Shown here: in pieces, positions 1 to 12,244 of the stretch
Numbering within the stretch: the stretch's first letter is position 1
How the letters are laid out: each line of letters begins with the position of its first letter
From: Mytilus californianus
Taxonomy: Eukaryota; Mollusca; Bivalvia; Mytilida; Mytilidae
Assembly (NCBI RefSeq): GCF_021869535.1
Contig: NW_026262668.1
Location: 14,616,348 to 14,680,347, forward strand
Direction: 5' to 3'
DNA length: 64,000 nt
Program-made: the position numbers and the translations under genes
The notes under the pieces: generated by a model
What the model was told of the DNA's origin: nothing
Databases searched by the model: none
The model's input: only the letters and a program-made list of their open reading frames with translations

Positions 1-277
1 TAAATCTTTAAAGAACTTTAACATCCTTGTTGCGAATATTGATCTATATACTCTTACTTTGAGATTCTTCTTTAAAAATATTTTTTTCGTCATTATTGGA
101 AGTAGTTTCCACATGTTTGAATAGCCGGTGATAAACATAATCTATGTGTTAAATGTAACGGATCTTTACTCAGCAGAACCGGTATCCATAACAAGTATGT
201 TTTTTGTCTCTTAAAATTGTAAATTGAGCATAGATAATGGTATGGGAAACGTTTAAGTACTAATGTCTTTACAAATT
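1..277. other. AT-rich sequence without recognised features
   Basis: I see no gene, repeat unit or inverted repeat here. Confidence 0.5.
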
Positions 278-395
278 GAAAACAACACTTTATAAATTTC
301 ATGCGTTAGAAGCGCTTTTCTGGATTTTCCTTCATCAGGAACGCTCAAAGCTCTTAAATGTATCGCAGGTTTCAGTTTTGAACAGAGGACATCAT
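278..395 (+). repeat. Dispersed repeat R6, partial copy
   Basis: Begins with the R6 head AACACTTTATAAATTTCATG and continues through a segment reading TTCATCAGGAACGCTC. The same order of motifs recurs at 10.2, 20.2, 24.4, 28.8, 29.1 and 51.4 kb on either strand. Short ORFs over it are chance readings of the repeat. Confidence 0.6.
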
Positions 396-699
396 ACCAT
401 ATGAATATACGGTATGAACCACGAGTATTGCGATGACTGTACAAAGGTGTTGAAAAATATTTATTCGTTGATATTACTTCACTTTGGATTTACCAAATAC
501 CTAAACCATCATTTGCATCCATAACAAAAAGTTGATCATATTTCGCGAACAAGATATGTGTAATAACATAAGATGTGCATTTCGACAATAAATGTCTCTT
601 CAGTGATATTCGAGGACGAAATATTGGAAAATCCAAATCTTATACAAACGTTCTAGAGATGATCAAAACAAAAAGATACTAATGTAAATAAACTCATCA

Positions 700-838
700 T
701 AGATACCAGAATTGAATTTTTGTATTTGCGCCAGACGTGCGTTTCGACTACAAAAGACTCATCAGTGACGCTTGAATAAAAAAATAATTAAAAAGGCCAA
801 ATAAAGTACGAAGTTGAAGATCATTGAGGCCCAAAGTA
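700..838 (+). repeat. Dispersed repeat R2, 5' part
   Basis: Contains CTACAAAAGACTCATCAGTG followed by GGCCAAATAAAGTACGAAG, the core of family R2. Other copies lie near 7.9, 9.5, 12.0, 32.3-33.1, 48.6 and 51.4 kb. It is preceded by the usual lead-in, GATACCAGAATTGAATTTTT. Confidence 0.7.
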
Positions 839-1499
839 AGTGAGTGGTAATTTATGCTTAATATCTGATTCAGTAGTTGAAGATAACTTTTCTCTGTAAT
901 CCCGACTCTCATTATAACAATGTTAGAAATTTCTAGAGAAAAGTCTGGTTTATTGGATCAGTATCATTAGACCTGTAATCATTCACTCCTTCATTTAGTG
1001 CTTTATCGTGTTTCAGTCGACAAAGAGCACATTCCAATTCGTATACAATTTTGGAAGAAGTATAATTCGGATCTTCGTCACTACTGTTCGTTGGTCATAA
1101 AAATAATTATTCAATAAAAGTATTTAGATCCGTCGTACCAATTTTGAATTATTGCTGTGATTTATAAGTGTACGATACTAAGTAAAAAGACAGCACTTCC
1201 AATTCGCCTCTTTTATGACTTGTACAGTTTGCAAAACCTAGGTGGATAAAGGATATGTTTCATATTTTTCAACTGTTGTTATTTGATTTTTTTATTTTTC
1301 GTTACCAAGAATAAGTTTTTAAACTGATAAATATAAATCTAAATAATGATCCATATAAATTAAGGCGACAGCCGTTTACCTTTTTCTAAAAAAAAAGTTC
1401 ATCGGAAGATATCAAGGCCTTAATTACGTGTTATAGTGTTCTTTTTTTTTTTGCTTTGCATATTCTTAACCTTTACTGTTAAGTCCAGTTTTGGTAATA
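839..1499. other. AT-rich sequence without recognised features
   Basis: Homopolymer T runs near 1,436 and scattered A/T tracts only. No repeat family or coding signal recognised. Confidence 0.4.
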
Positions 1500-1965
1500 T
1501 CTTTTTGGAGTGGCTCGGTAATTATACATCCCGCCATTTTGTTATTGTTCTATAGTCATTTCTTGTATTCCTGTCTGTCATTTTTGCTTATGTGCTTTGT
1601 TTATAGAATATCTATATGTCATTTTGTTTTTCTTGGTTGACATAGTTGTTTGTTTTTATAGTGATTAAGATTATAACACAATGTTGACTGCTATTTCCCA
1701 ATTTTAACCTATTATGTCTGTTTGTTTTGCTCACACATTGTTGTCAATATCATGTAATTCTATGTAACTGTCATACAAGTGAGAGGTTTAGCTAGCTATA
1801 AAACCAGGTTTAATCCACCATTTTCTACATAAGGAAATGACTGTACCAAGTCAGGAATATGACAGTTGTTTTCCATTCGTTTGATGTGCTTGGGTTTTTG
1901 ATTTTGCCATTTGATGAGGGACTTTCCGTAATTTCCTTGGAGTTCGGTATTTTTGTTGTTTTATT
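1500..1965 (+). repeat. Retroelement 3' region with R4 tail
   Basis: A 3' non-coding region ending in the R4 tail. The tail motifs occur in the order GTCATACAAGTGAGAGG, AAACCAGG, CAAGTCAGGAATATGACAG, CATTCGTTTGATGTG and GGAGTTCGGTATTTTTG. The same order occurs at 49.9-50.2 kb directly after decayed reverse-transcriptase codons, so this is the 3' end of the same kind of element without its coding part. An R5 copy abuts it downstream. Confidence 0.65.
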
Positions 1966-2200
1966 TTTTACCGATGTTCAAATCTCGTAAATCGATTAGG
2001 AAGAGACAAATCAAGGTGTCAAACAAAAACCGTGGGAATCGCATGAACTACAACAGGAGCAAGACCGGGGGCGTCGACAAGGTAGGTGTCTCCTGCTATG
2101 CGTGCATAAATCGCCATACGAGTTCACAACAACACTCAGTCAAAATGTTGCAATCCGGAATAGGACGCAATCAGTGATATTAGACAGCAATGAACTATTA
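1966..2200 (+). repeat. Dispersed repeat R5
   Basis: Homologous over about 200 bp to 43,395-43,625 (same strand), 30,375-30,565 (opposite strand) and the start of 6,030-6,200. Shared landmarks are CCGATGTTCAAAT, AAATCGATTA, GGAGC(A/G)AGACCGGG and TCCTGCTATGC. The short ORF through it is not conserved in the other copies, so I treat it as non-coding. Confidence 0.7.
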
Positions 2201-3619
2201 AATAATATACGTAGTTCAACAACACTTATTGCCTAACAAATCTTCCTCTTTGTGTTCGGTCTATTTAGGTGAGTTTTGTTATTGTGTGTCATGAATGTAT
2301 ACACCGTATCCCTTCTTTCCAATCTTGATATTGATCAAAATATCTGTCATGTTGTGTATCAGTGTCATTAAATAGCAGTCCTCTTACTGTTTTATTGACA
2401 GTTTTTATGGCGCGTTTTAATCACCCGTCAGTTAGTTTCCTGATTCTAAAGATCAGATAAAGCTTCCAAAAGCTTGAATGTCCTAAACATATGTGGTCAT
2501 GCTGGCTATGAAATATCAATAACTTGGGAAATCGCATTTCAAGGTAAAGCTTTTCTTCAGAATATCACAATATTACAAGCACCGAATAAAGCAATTAAAA
2601 TAGCTTGTTTGGTTTGGAGCTTAATGATCAATTATTTATACGCTAGACTTTGATAAGGTTGTCCCGCTGATTTATTGTCCAAAAAAAGTTTGGACCTCTG
2701 TCTTTTTTATATATATAGTTTGGGGTTTTTTTTGTTGTTTTTTTGTTGTTTTTTTTTTTTAATTTTTTTTTTTGGGAGGGGGGGGATTTTTAAGGTTTTC
2801 TTTAAATAACCAAATAGTTTAAGTATCTACTTTTCTGTGTTGAAACTGATATGATAACCTTTCTCGTCCATGTCTTAAGTAATATCTATAAAATTTTAAT
2901 TTGATTCTCATTATATTTTGCCTCAGTCTTATTATAATGACAAGATTTAATGGCTTTTATTTTATCCTTAATGAATTTTCTTCTCGTATCGTAGGATATT
3001 GACATAACAACGCGTCTATCACCAGATATTGTTTGAAAAACCCTACGTCAAACCGTGGGCTTAATTAATGACAGAGCTAATAAGTACCATGCTATATTAT
3101 CATATTAAGATATTTGGAAAACGTGTAAGGCGTACGATGAACTATCTGAATCAGTCAAAATCAACGTTATTTTCAATTTGTCAGTGATGCATATTGACAT
3201 TTGTTCAAATGATGTCACTACAGATCCCATAAGAATAGTAACGCCATTTATTCTGATAAAGTTTCTTCCTACTTGCTTCCTTTTTAGTCTTATTCTTGCC
3301 CTTGCAACTTTTTTTAACTAACGACGACGTCAGAGCATGCAGTAAAATAGGTACAAACCCACTGAATCGGTAGGATGTAAAGTTTCCATAGCAATGACAA
3401 TATAAAAAGTCATAAATTCAGATTTCCCAATATACCAATATTAAAATTTTACAAATTTAATTGGACATTACACAGGGGAAAAAGCACCGTTCCATTCAAT
3501 TTTGACGATTAGAAATCCGAATTATCTTTACCATCATAAGTGAGAGAAACACAAATAATTAAGTATTTTAATTGTAAATCATCATTTATTTAAGATATTT
3601 TGGAACATGTCATAAGTTG
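2201..3619. other. AT-rich sequence with a T/G-rich tract
   Basis: The only feature seen is a low-complexity tract at about 2,710-2,790, long T runs broken by a run of G. The rest shows no recognisable repeat or coding signal. Confidence 0.4.
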
Positions 3620-3800
3620 ATTGGTTGATTGCTTGTTATTGTTTTAAGCCTCTTCCAGCACGCCTAGCTGTATCGTGCTATCGGCCAGTTTTTATTGGTG
3701 AAGGAAGTCGGCGTGACTGAAGTGAACCACTGACCTTCGGCAGGGAAAACTGGTAGTTCTAGTCAACTCAGATCGGAGTATAACGCACCTGCTAAACATG
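3620..3800 (-). repeat. tRNA-derived SINE S1, body only
   Basis: Reads in antisense the body of the SINE also seen at 35.1 kb (sense) and 39.9 kb (antisense). Landmarks are GGCCAGTTTTTATTGGTG, the AACCACTGACCTTCGG block and a CGCACCTGC end. The tRNA-like head, which should follow at the right, is missing, so this is a truncated copy. Confidence 0.55.
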
Positions 3801-3874
3801 TCATAGATGAGTAAAATAAATTGTTTTCTCAGTATACAAATCATCGGTCATTGCAATAGTACAGATTAGAATGA

Positions 3875-4145
3875 GCGGCTAGAAATAGCAACGAGAATAA
3901 GAACTGCTTAATTAAAGACAAGAGAGATGCAATTTGCGATTGTGAGCTTTCCATTCATATGTAGTAATATTCAATTATTTTCAATGACATATACATTAAG
4001 TAGTAGATATAATGTTAAAGATATTGTGTTTCTATCAGAACTCATAGACATACTTATAAAAAGAAGTTTGAGTCGTCATTTTAATTTTTCTAGTAACTAT
4101 CATGATTTGATTGATCTCCAAGGAATATATATGTGTCACAGGTGA
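3875..4145 (+). pseudogene. Decayed reverse-transcriptase C-terminal fragment
   Basis: One frame reads IKDKRDA. After a one-base shift the next frame reads FAIVSFPFICSNIQ, and about 40 codons later KRSLSRHFNFSSNYHDLIDL. This order matches the C-terminal domain of a retroelement reverse transcriptase seen better at 49.7 kb (KLYDKRDDFSFPIV, then KFYGHYHELVDRYG). The middle is diverged and the frame is broken, so it is a relic. Assignment to the same element family as 49.7 kb is by these motifs only. Confidence 0.5.
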
Positions 4146-6029
4146 CCACATAGTTTTCACACAATTAAACGTTTCCGCCTGTCTAGCATTATAGTATTTG
4201 ATTTGTACTGTATGAAGTTGTAGTAACTATATCACAAAAAGTAGTGGCCTTAACCATATAACTTAGACCATGCGTATGTAACAGTCTTCAATGTTTTGTC
4301 ATAAATACTGTCTTGAAACAAATGTATTCAAGTTTGTGTTATATAAAGTAGTCTACCCATGTAACGAAACATGAATATTGACACCCTTTTTAAAAGCAAT
4401 CGATATGGACGCTTATAAAGTCATTAGCAAAAATGCGGCAGTCAAAATAACGGAAAATACAAACTAACAATCAAAAACAACTAAACTTTTTAACATATCG
4501 GATAAATACCTCCGACTACGAAAAATCGACAAAGCCTGCTTCATATTCGAACAATATAAGACGGGAAGGGCTTTTCTGACTAAGTGATTCAGGCAAAACC
4601 CTTCACTCTTCACGGAAGCGTTGTGGGAGCATATGACAATTTAAATAAGCACATATATCTATTATATTTGTAAATATCACTGGTATTTATATATCAACCT
4701 TTAATCCGTGCACAATGTTTGACGCTTTCTTAGTTCTTTAAAAGAAAAGTAAAATCAAGACTCTATCCCAACGCTTATTTGATCCGAAGTACATGTTAAA
4801 CAGAATTAAAGTTTTTGCACGTTTGAAGATATTGAGGAGCGTTAACATAGATAACTATTTCTTTCTCTTTTGGAAATTTGGTCATGAACTTAAATATGTG
4901 GCAGAAGTAAATCTCGGATCATGTAAATACAAATAGCGGTAAATATGTGGGTATTTACACCACATTCGAGGTTTTAATATTGTTTGTGAAAAAATACTAA
5001 ATTATGAATTACAAATGCATTTCAATATATATTTGCTTCCATTTCAGCTCGTTATCTCTAATTTCACTATTATCGTTTATTCACATGATGAATTTTGCAG
5101 TTAATGGAAATTTATTTCCTCTTACTTGACTATGATATAATAAAAAGAGAAACTTTTTTACTTTTCCAATATTGTCATACTCTCTGTAATAATGTTCTTT
5201 AATTGATATAATTCTTGATATATGATTTCGTCAGAGAGTTTTCAGGGGTCGTTTAGACAGTAAAAGTCCATGTCGAATGCTGTTAAGTATGTGTACATGA
5301 AGCCAAGGTTAAGTGCCCTTTCGAAAGTATACGACTGGACAAAATACCAAAAAGAAATAAGTGTTCCGTCATGTACAGTTGTTTTATTCATACGTTTGCA
5401 ATTGGCACGAAGAATATTTAATAACAAACTTCAAGGTTAAAAAACAAAATCATATGTACATGTATGATTTTTTTAAAATAGTCAATAGATATTACTAAAA
5501 CATATTAATCGCTATGGATATGAATTATAGATATAAACCTATTTCAAAACCATTTGCGATGTATTTGCATAAATTGCAGATTTTACCCAATCTTCTTGCT
5601 GCTGCTGTAGTTATTACACCTTGCATGGAAGTAGTTTTCATTCAATTGCCTACAAACTGTCAAAAATGTCAAAAGACTATGCCATATAATATTACAAAAG
5701 AAGTCATTGAAAACAGTTGACGTCAATGAACACACACATGTACATGTGGTATACGCGATAGTCTCTGGAGTTTTGGTCATTACATTTTTTTTGTTTGAGG
5801 GAATATATAAATCTGAAAATGGATAATACTGATTCATATAATTTGTTCTCTATATTTTTTTTTCTTCAATATTCTTATCTTTATAGCATCTTCCGCTGAA
5901 TTGGTAAATTTACAGTGTGTTTTCCTGTGTTTGAAAGTATTACAGACAACTTTATTCAATATATTAGGTACATGTTGAACTTTTTTTGTCTAATTTCTTG
6001 ATTTGTTGATGCAATGAAAACAAAGTACT
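4146..6029. other. AT-rich sequence without recognised features
   Basis: Several ORFs of 60-84 codons overlap on both strands at 5.2-5.8 kb, but none shows a domain, splice context or relative in the window. I see nothing else. Confidence 0.4.
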
Positions 6030-6200
6030 AGATACAGACAACAGTAGTGTACCGCTGTTCAATAGTCATACATCGATTTAACTGAAACAAATCCGGGTCA
6101 CAAACAAAACCGAGGGAAACACATCAACTTTAAGAGGAAAACAACGGAACAACATAAATACTGAACTGCTACAAAAACAAACGCCAACATACATAGAAAT
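6030..6200 (+). repeat. Dispersed repeat R5, diverged 5' part
   Basis: Shares with the 1,966 copy the run of motifs CCGCTGTTCAAT, ATCGATTTAA, TCACAAACAAAACCGAGGG and CACATCAACT, then diverges. Confidence 0.5.
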
Positions 6201-7829
6201 GTGTTGCTCATATAGTAAAATGATAGGGTACTATTATTATAATTCATCATACAATTCCTAATTCTATATTTCTATACTGGCGTACCAAATCATACGCCTG
6301 GTACATGTATCTTTGATGAGATTTTAAAGTTTTCCTTAATATTCTACGGTAAAATTATTAATAACGGAAGAATTTTTTTCAGCTTCATGGTATAGTTCAA
6401 TTAACGGATTTGACCCATTAATTGTTGCAATAGTCCTATCCCTTTTTTCGTTGATGGATGACCACCAAATGAACTTTTCGTCAGATTATTACTTGTCATG
6501 AAAAAAAAATCCGCAAGTAACGACATGACAACCTATGATTTATCAACAAGAAACCTTTTCAGTTTCTGTTTTTCAAGTCAAGAATGAAATTGAAGTCAAT
6601 TCTTTTGGGGAAATATAAGTTACCAATCGACCCTTATTTTCAATAAGTAAAGGTCAGGGAATAAAAAAGGACATAACTTCCTAGTTAAATGGGATCAACA
6701 TATTCTTGTTTAGCGAAAAAAACATCATATGAATAGCAAAATATGAAATAAAAGTAAATGCTAGTTTCTTTCTTATGTCGGGATTGAGGACTGATACAAA
6801 TAAAGGAACAAGCTAAGAATAGGACACGATTGCTCTTTTTATTAATATTTGGAGAATCAATTTAAAATCGGTTTATCGCGTAGATAAACTAGATGGTAGT
6901 AAAGACTCAATAATGCATTAAAGCAATGCCAATATGGTTATTTTGCCTGACTAAGACATTAGTTGAATAGTTCAGTTTCTTGCACATGCATGTATTTTAC
7001 GAAATTTTGATGCAGCGCAAACCCATAATCAGCTTTATGACATAATATAAATGTCATGGTTGAACAGAAACAAAATAAACGTGTTCCAAAATCATAGGAG
7101 ATTTAAGTTCATGTGACATAAACCGGACGACATAAAAATGATGTCAAGTCACTATTTTGTGTTTTAATTATTTATCTGTTTTGTATTGGTTCTAATCTTA
7201 TTTAACAACAATTCACAATTCAATTACTCTCTTCAATAATTCAAAAGGCAATCATTTCTTGTATATTAAATACAAGAAATTACTGTTTTATACTGTTTTA
7301 TGTTTAGATATCGTGATAGGACAATATTAATGAAGACATTAAAAGACTTGACTGTAATTAACATGCTACTATAAACAGATATTAACAAATACAATAAAGG
7401 ACAGCAAAGCAATAATGTTTTTCCTAAGGTTAGAATCGTTTTGCTATTGAAAACTCTGCAGGACTTCTTATAAATGACTGTTATTCTGTAACCATATTAA
7501 GTAAGAAATTTAGTAATGTTAGTAACACATAAAAAGAAGGACAGGAATTACCAAAAATATTGGACAGTACAACATTCCATACAAACGAACACCAACCCAC
7601 TCCTCCGACCAAAAACGACATACAAACAAAAACATAAAACAACGAACAAAACATGGTCAAAGTAACCTAGATTAGGTCACATTTTGTTAAATTTTTACTA
7701 TTTTTTATATAGTTTATTTGCTCTCCAGTGAACTATTATCATATAATATCGACTGGTGAACTGGTTCGGATGTTTCGTAAACTGCAAATGGTTCTTAATA
7801 TGAACAAGGACCAATGTAACTGTCAACAA
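6201..7829. other. AT-rich sequence without recognised features
   Basis: No repeat family, inverted repeat or coding signal recognised. A short imperfect palindrome near 7,255-7,275 (TTTCTTGTATATTAAATACA) is within what AT-rich DNA gives by chance. Confidence 0.4.
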
Positions 7830-7942
7830 CTTTCGATATTGTCGGTATTCAACGCTATTAAACCTCGTACTTTATTTGGTCTTTTAACTTTTTTTATTGT
7901 TGTAGACGGAACACGTGTCTGGCGTACAAACTTACAAGATTG
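7830..7942 (-). repeat. Dispersed repeat R2, partial
   Basis: Antisense R2 reading GTACTTTATTTGGTCTTTT and then TGTAGACGGAACACGTGTC, the complement of the R2 core. The short ORFs crossing this segment are readings of the repeat. Confidence 0.6.
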
Positions 7943-8077
7943 GTTTATTTGCTGAGTTTCTTTTTTTTTTTACGAATAAAGGCAAACGTTTTAGATGCAT
8001 TTGTCTGACAATAATACATTTTTATGTCCCGAAAGTACACAAACCAGCCTTAGTTTTGTTTGTATTAAGTCAGATAA

Positions 8078-8215
8078 AAGTGAGGCGAAAGATACCAAAG
8101 GCAAAGGGATATTCAAACATATATCTGGCAAATAACAAAAACTACCAAAAGATGAACAGTATAAAAAACACTACATAGAAAGTTGAAGACTTACAACACG
8201 AATCCCACCAATAAC
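8078..8215 (-). repeat. Retroelement tail R3, diverged partial copy
   Basis: Antisense R3: GCGAAAGATACCAAAGG, ATATTCAAAC, CATAGAAAG and CAACACGAATCCCACCA occur in the same order as in the better copies at 53.2 and 53.7 kb. Confidence 0.55.
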
Positions 8216-9485
8216 CAAATTAATTTATTACGAACACGCACAGGACAAAATTTAAGATTTAAATTGAAAGAAACAGCATACATTCTATGTAGCAATCCAC
8301 TGTTGTAGTAATAGAAGATATATATTCTTGGGGCGTTATCCCGATAATGCATATCATATTCACACTTTGATATAATGGTTAATGCAAAATGATAGCTTTC
8401 AATAATTAAGAATTGACTTCTTTTCAGAAATTTCACCTTATTTTAGGATGAAGCATAATAAATGCAGGATATTCAAAAAGGTGTCATTATAACAAGGTGT
8501 GATATGAATCACAGTTAATTTGTAGCATTATGCCATATAATCTCAGTATTGATGTTATTATGTGAACAGTAATAGATAGCCAAGGCGGCTATTTCTAAGG
8601 TTTCTAATCCTCAAAGATCAAAATCAATATTGATCTCATAGGACCAGGTCAGACGTCGATAGTGATCTATGAATAGACTGAAATTCTTTGTTTCCAAATT
8701 GACTTTTTTAGTGATAAGTTTTATCTTTACTTAACCTTATGATGAAATGTCGTTCGTATGAATAACCAAATTTGGTTTTTGTATACGAATAAGATATCCT
8801 ATAATATTGATCTCATAAGCTGAAGACCTATCTTTTACAGGAAATGTACCGGAAGTACACTTGGGGATGGACATATCCTCTACATGCTTTATGGGTCATA
8901 ATACCAAAGTTCATGGTAAAAGCTAATGTGAATACAAAACAAAGAGATGACTTTAAATACATTTGAATGACTTGACATATATATCCTTGTAACTTGTTTT
9001 CGGCTATAACACCGTGCACAATCAGCAGATCATATATTATGGTAAGGATGAAAGGACTTTTATTCAGTTCGGGATCTAAACGTGTGGAACAAAATGGCTA
9101 TTATGTTTTAAAACAAAATATTCAAATTAATTATTGTATTTCAAACAGTGTTTTGGTAGATTTCCATAATAAAATTTGAATCAATTAGGTAGAATCAATG
9201 ACAATTTAGAATGTAATTCCAGATAAAAATTCAATGTTTTTAATAAAACGAAACAACACATTTTCATATACGAGTATATAATTCCTATCTTGCATAATGA
9301 TATTGTGGTTCTTTTTTTTCAATCTTTTCAATCGTTTTATCATAGTATTTTATAATCAAAATTGTGTATGCAAACTTTATTGTTAAGCTGTGATCCCAAT
9401 ATATTAGTCCCAGTTTAGCTGTAGAAAAGGGGGTAGAAGATATATAGGGAACAATCAACAATAACCCATAAGTAAAAACCCTTAA
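8216..9485. other. AT-rich sequence without recognised features
   Basis: Repeated short GATCTCATA-type words occur near 8.6 and 8.8 kb, but I could not define a repeat unit. No coding signal. Confidence 0.35.
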
Positions 9486-9599
9486 AAGATACCAGGCTTG
9501 TAATTAGAACGCCAGACGGGCGTTTCGGCTAAAACGTGAGGCTAAAGCAATCTTTACCAGGGGACAGAAATTCCTAGTGTTTCCAATAATTCAACATTT
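9486..9599 (+). repeat. Dispersed repeat R2, internally deleted
   Basis: Starts GATACCAGGCTTGTAATTAG and has the CGCCAGACGGGCGTTTCG block, then jumps to the distal R2 segment ending ATTCAACATTTTATGAGCA. The CTCATCAGTGACGC core is missing. Confidence 0.55.
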
Positions 9600-9985
9600 T
9601 ATGAGCATTAAGTTTACTCCAAGGTAATTTAACAAAGGGGAAGTCCATAAAAACTGACAAAATCAAACGCTATCAATCAACGGAACAAGTGAAAAACAAC
9701 TGCCATATTCCTGACTTAGTACAGACATTTCCGAGAAAAAAAAACGGTGGGTTAAACCTGGTTGTATAGCTAGCCAAAACTTCCACTTGTATGACAGTTG
9801 TTTATAGTTCCGTTATATTGACAAAATTGTGTGAGCAACCAAAACAGACATAATAGGTTAATGTGACAATAATAGGGACCCAGCAGCCAAAACTAGGTAA
9901 ACATACATCACAGACATACAACACAGACAAACAATACAACTGACTACAAAATTAAAACAAACATACAAATTGATTTAACAAAGAC
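9600..9985 (-). repeat. Retroelement tail R4 (subtype with CCGTTGGTTGATA core)
   Basis: Antisense R4 tail: CCAAGGTAATTTAAC, GACAAAATCAAACGC, TATCAATCAACGGAAC, CATATTCCTGACTTAGTAC, AAACCTGG and CTTGTATGACAGTTG. The TCAATCAACGGAAC segment is the complement of the sequence amplified as a 29-bp minisatellite at 45.9-47.5 kb. Confidence 0.65.
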
Positions 9986-10179
9986 ACCAACAAAAGGTGT
10001 AGTAGATGGTAAATTTTAAATTTGACAACAACGTCAAAAAATGAAGTGTTTCCTATTTGTTCTCAATAAAAAAAAATCAGAATCATTTTATAATGACAAG
10101 AACTTCAACGAAATTTACATAAAACGGATAAAGGTATTTTGAATATCATATATTTAGAAATGAATATAAAAAATAATAC

Positions 10180-10305
10180 TTTCTAAATCTAAAGCGTCCG
10201 AAGAGCTTTTCTTGTATTCAGTTGCATCGGGAACGCTCAAATTCAAAATTTGGAAAACCAGGGATATATAAATACATGAGGAGTTTATGGCCAAAAAAGT
10301 TGATA
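10180..10305 (+). repeat. Dispersed repeat R6, diverged copy
   Basis: Contains the R6 middle block (TTGCATCGGGAACGCTCAAA, then ATATATAAATACATGAGGAG). Overlapping short ORFs on both strands are repeat-derived. Confidence 0.5.
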
Positions 10306-10963
10306 TATAAAATAAAATATAAAGATATTGACAATGATAAATATTCTTATATAAAATCATTTTATAATCATATCTTTTCGTTGGTTTACCACAATTTACT
10401 TGTTTCACTACTCCTTGTCAAATATATATGTTTCTCTAATTCTTTGGCAATTTAACCCTTTCTGAACACATTAATTAAACAATTTAATTGGTGGTTCCCA
10501 ATAATCTTAGTAGATGATTGGCTAAGTAAATATGTCGTAACCTTTATCAGTTCTCTGGATGGATCGAAATGTGCACACAGGTGTTTGAGAAATTAACAAT
10601 TTTATAGTGTATGACGTTGAAATCAGGAATGTGAAAAGCCCTCAAGGGGGATTATCGTTTATGAAAAATTAAAATTCATTTGATAATAATTAGAGAAACA
10701 GGAATTTAATAGTTACTCGATTTATCTAATCTCTCTGAAGCTCAGACCTTTAAAATTCGATAATTTAACTATCTCGTACGAATGTAAAATCTCTATATAT
10801 ATATATATCATTTTATTAATAGAATTATGAAACATACTATTATTACAAGTTTTATTTCCAGTGTAAAGAAATATTAAACATCTTTGATGTTAATTAGGTA
10901 TTCAACCATGCGATTATAAAGTTAATTTTGCGATTTTAAATTAATAATAAATATAAAACAAAC
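10306..10963. other. AT-rich sequence downstream of exon candidate E1
   Basis: If E1 is an exon this is the start of its intron on the minus strand. It holds a short AT dinucleotide run near 10,793-10,808 and nothing else recognised. Confidence 0.35.
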
Positions 10964-11040
10964 CTTGTCCACGGTCTGATATGACCTCCCTCTCCTTCCA
11001 GGCTTGCACTTTTCAGATGAAATTTTCTAAACGATTTCAT
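10964..11040 (-). CDS. Candidate alternative first coding exon E1
   Basis: Read on the minus strand, 77 nt run from an ATG to a splice donor AAG|GTTTGT, giving 25 whole codons plus two bases. The peptide begins MKSFRKFHLKSASLE and ends HIRPWT. E2, about 1.2 kb away, has exactly the same length and phase and aligns without gaps, sharing MK, RKF, LKS, SLE, G, I and PWT. Resemblance stops at the exon edges, as expected for selected coding sequence rather than a mobile repeat. An in-frame TAG lies 22 codons upstream of the ATG, and the first ATG after it is the one used here. There is also a possible acceptor ending CTTAG just upstream, so it could be an internal exon. The peptide is short, basic and Ser-rich, and I do not recognise the protein. 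Downstream exons would lie at lower coordinates or outside the window. Confidence 0.5.
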
Positions 11041-11944
11041 TTTTATAAATCTCTCCGGATCAATTCCTAAGACTCTGTCATACTTGATAAAGATAGGATT
11101 AATGAACTACTAGTGTCTCAATTAAAATATTGACATTGAAGTCTTTGATCGCAAAACACATTGCACAGAATAGTAGTCGTATCTAATTAAACATCATTTA
11201 TAAGTACTTATTCAACCAATGCAACGTATTTAGTTACAAATACTGATCAGATGGGGGAAAATACGTTCGATCTAAAATTGATTTTCACATTACATCGTTG
11301 TATAAAGTTCAATAAATGACAAACATGTGTTAATCATTTTCTCCGTAAACGTGTCATTAAAGAACTTCAGTTTTATCGACTATTGTTTTGTCATATACAC
11401 CTTTTGGGTGAATCATATTGAGCTGTTGGTGGAGATAATTGCAGGGTTTAACTTTGATCAAATTTGAATCTTACTTTATAGCTGTTTATTTGGCAATTGA
11501 AAGTTGATTCCATGTTGGTGCTTTTACTGAGTATTAACAATCCCAACCGTTTATATATAATTGTATATTCAGTGGTTAGTGGAACTAATACTTCTCATTT
11601 ATATAATTATAAAGCTTAATTTATCATGTCTTTCTCTCAGCGGGATTTTTACCCATGGCATCGTTGCAACACTGCTTGCATTGTGTCTATCGACCTAGAC
11701 CACTTGAAAAAACAGGCTATGAAAAATATTGCTTTCGTTTTCCAGTAATCAATTTTCATCTTGGCATTACCTTGAGTTCTATCACAGTTGATGGTGTATA
11801 GTGGTTTGTAGGTAGGATACCGTGCAAGTCAGCTGTTTTTGTGAGTCGCAAAGGTTGATCAATTCTTACCATACAGTCACATCAATATGTAATTTCTAAG
11901 TTTATGAACGGACATTTTTTTGAAATCTTTGCTAACATATAAAT
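11041..11944. other. Sequence between exon candidates and repeat R2
   Basis: No repeat family recognised. The 11.64-11.88 kb part is slightly richer in G and C but has no open frame of note. It would be intron or promoter if E1 and E2 are exons of one gene. Confidence 0.35.
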
Positions 11945-12035
11945 ATATATGAGTGGCTAAGCATTTACTTCTGTGTTGATAATACCCGTGGCAACATACA
12001 GTCTACCAGCAGTGGTATCGACTCAGTACAAGAAA
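11945..12035 (+). repeat. Dispersed repeat R2, distal segment
   Basis: Contains TACCAGCAGTGGTATCGAC, matching CACCAGCAGTTGCATCGACC at 32.8 kb and CACCAGCATTAGTATCGACC at 51.4 kb, all followed by a CAGT-type end. Confidence 0.5.
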
Positions 12036-12079
12036 ACTATAAAAAAAAAATACACTTTATAAAGTAATCGTTTAAAATT

Positions 12080-12105
12080 TATTATTATTATTATTATTAT
12101 TATTA
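12080..12105. repeat. Trinucleotide microsatellite (ATT)n
   Basis: About eight to nine perfect ATT units. It lies in the presumed intron just downstream of exon candidate E2 and is translated as an isoleucine run in a spurious minus-strand ORF that joins E2. Confidence 0.95.
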
Positions 12106-12167
12106 AAATTTTGCAAAACCAATGATCAATCGTTTTTGTAATAATACTGTTGTTTTTTAATACTGAC

Positions 12168-12244
12168 CTTGTCCATGGTTTAATAGTAGTTCCACTATCT
12201 TCCAAGCTTGTACTTTTTAATCGAAATTTCCTGTATGCTTTCAT
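12168..12244 (-). CDS. Candidate alternative first coding exon E2
   Basis: Minus strand, 77 nt from ATG to the donor AAG|GTCAGT, giving 25 codons plus two bases. The peptide begins MKAYRKFRLKSTSLE and ends TIKPWT, parallel to E1 (MKSFRKFHLKSASLE ... HIRPWT) with no gaps. Several differences between the two are synonymous (AGA/AGG, CTG/TTA, CTG/TTG, ATC/ATT, CCG/CCA), and conserved residues cluster at both ends. An in-frame TGA lies nine codons upstream, so this ATG is the first available apart from a GTG three codons before it. Reading through the donor gives only low-complexity residues encoded by the ATT microsatellite. Splicing the 77-nt E1 and E2 segments together would shift the frame, so they should be alternatives. 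Protein family not recognised. Confidence 0.5.

Noticed and set aside
1953-2177. 74-codon plus-strand ORF with basic N-terminus
   Set aside because: It coincides with repeat R5, and the frame is not kept in the copies at 30.4 and 43.4 kb.
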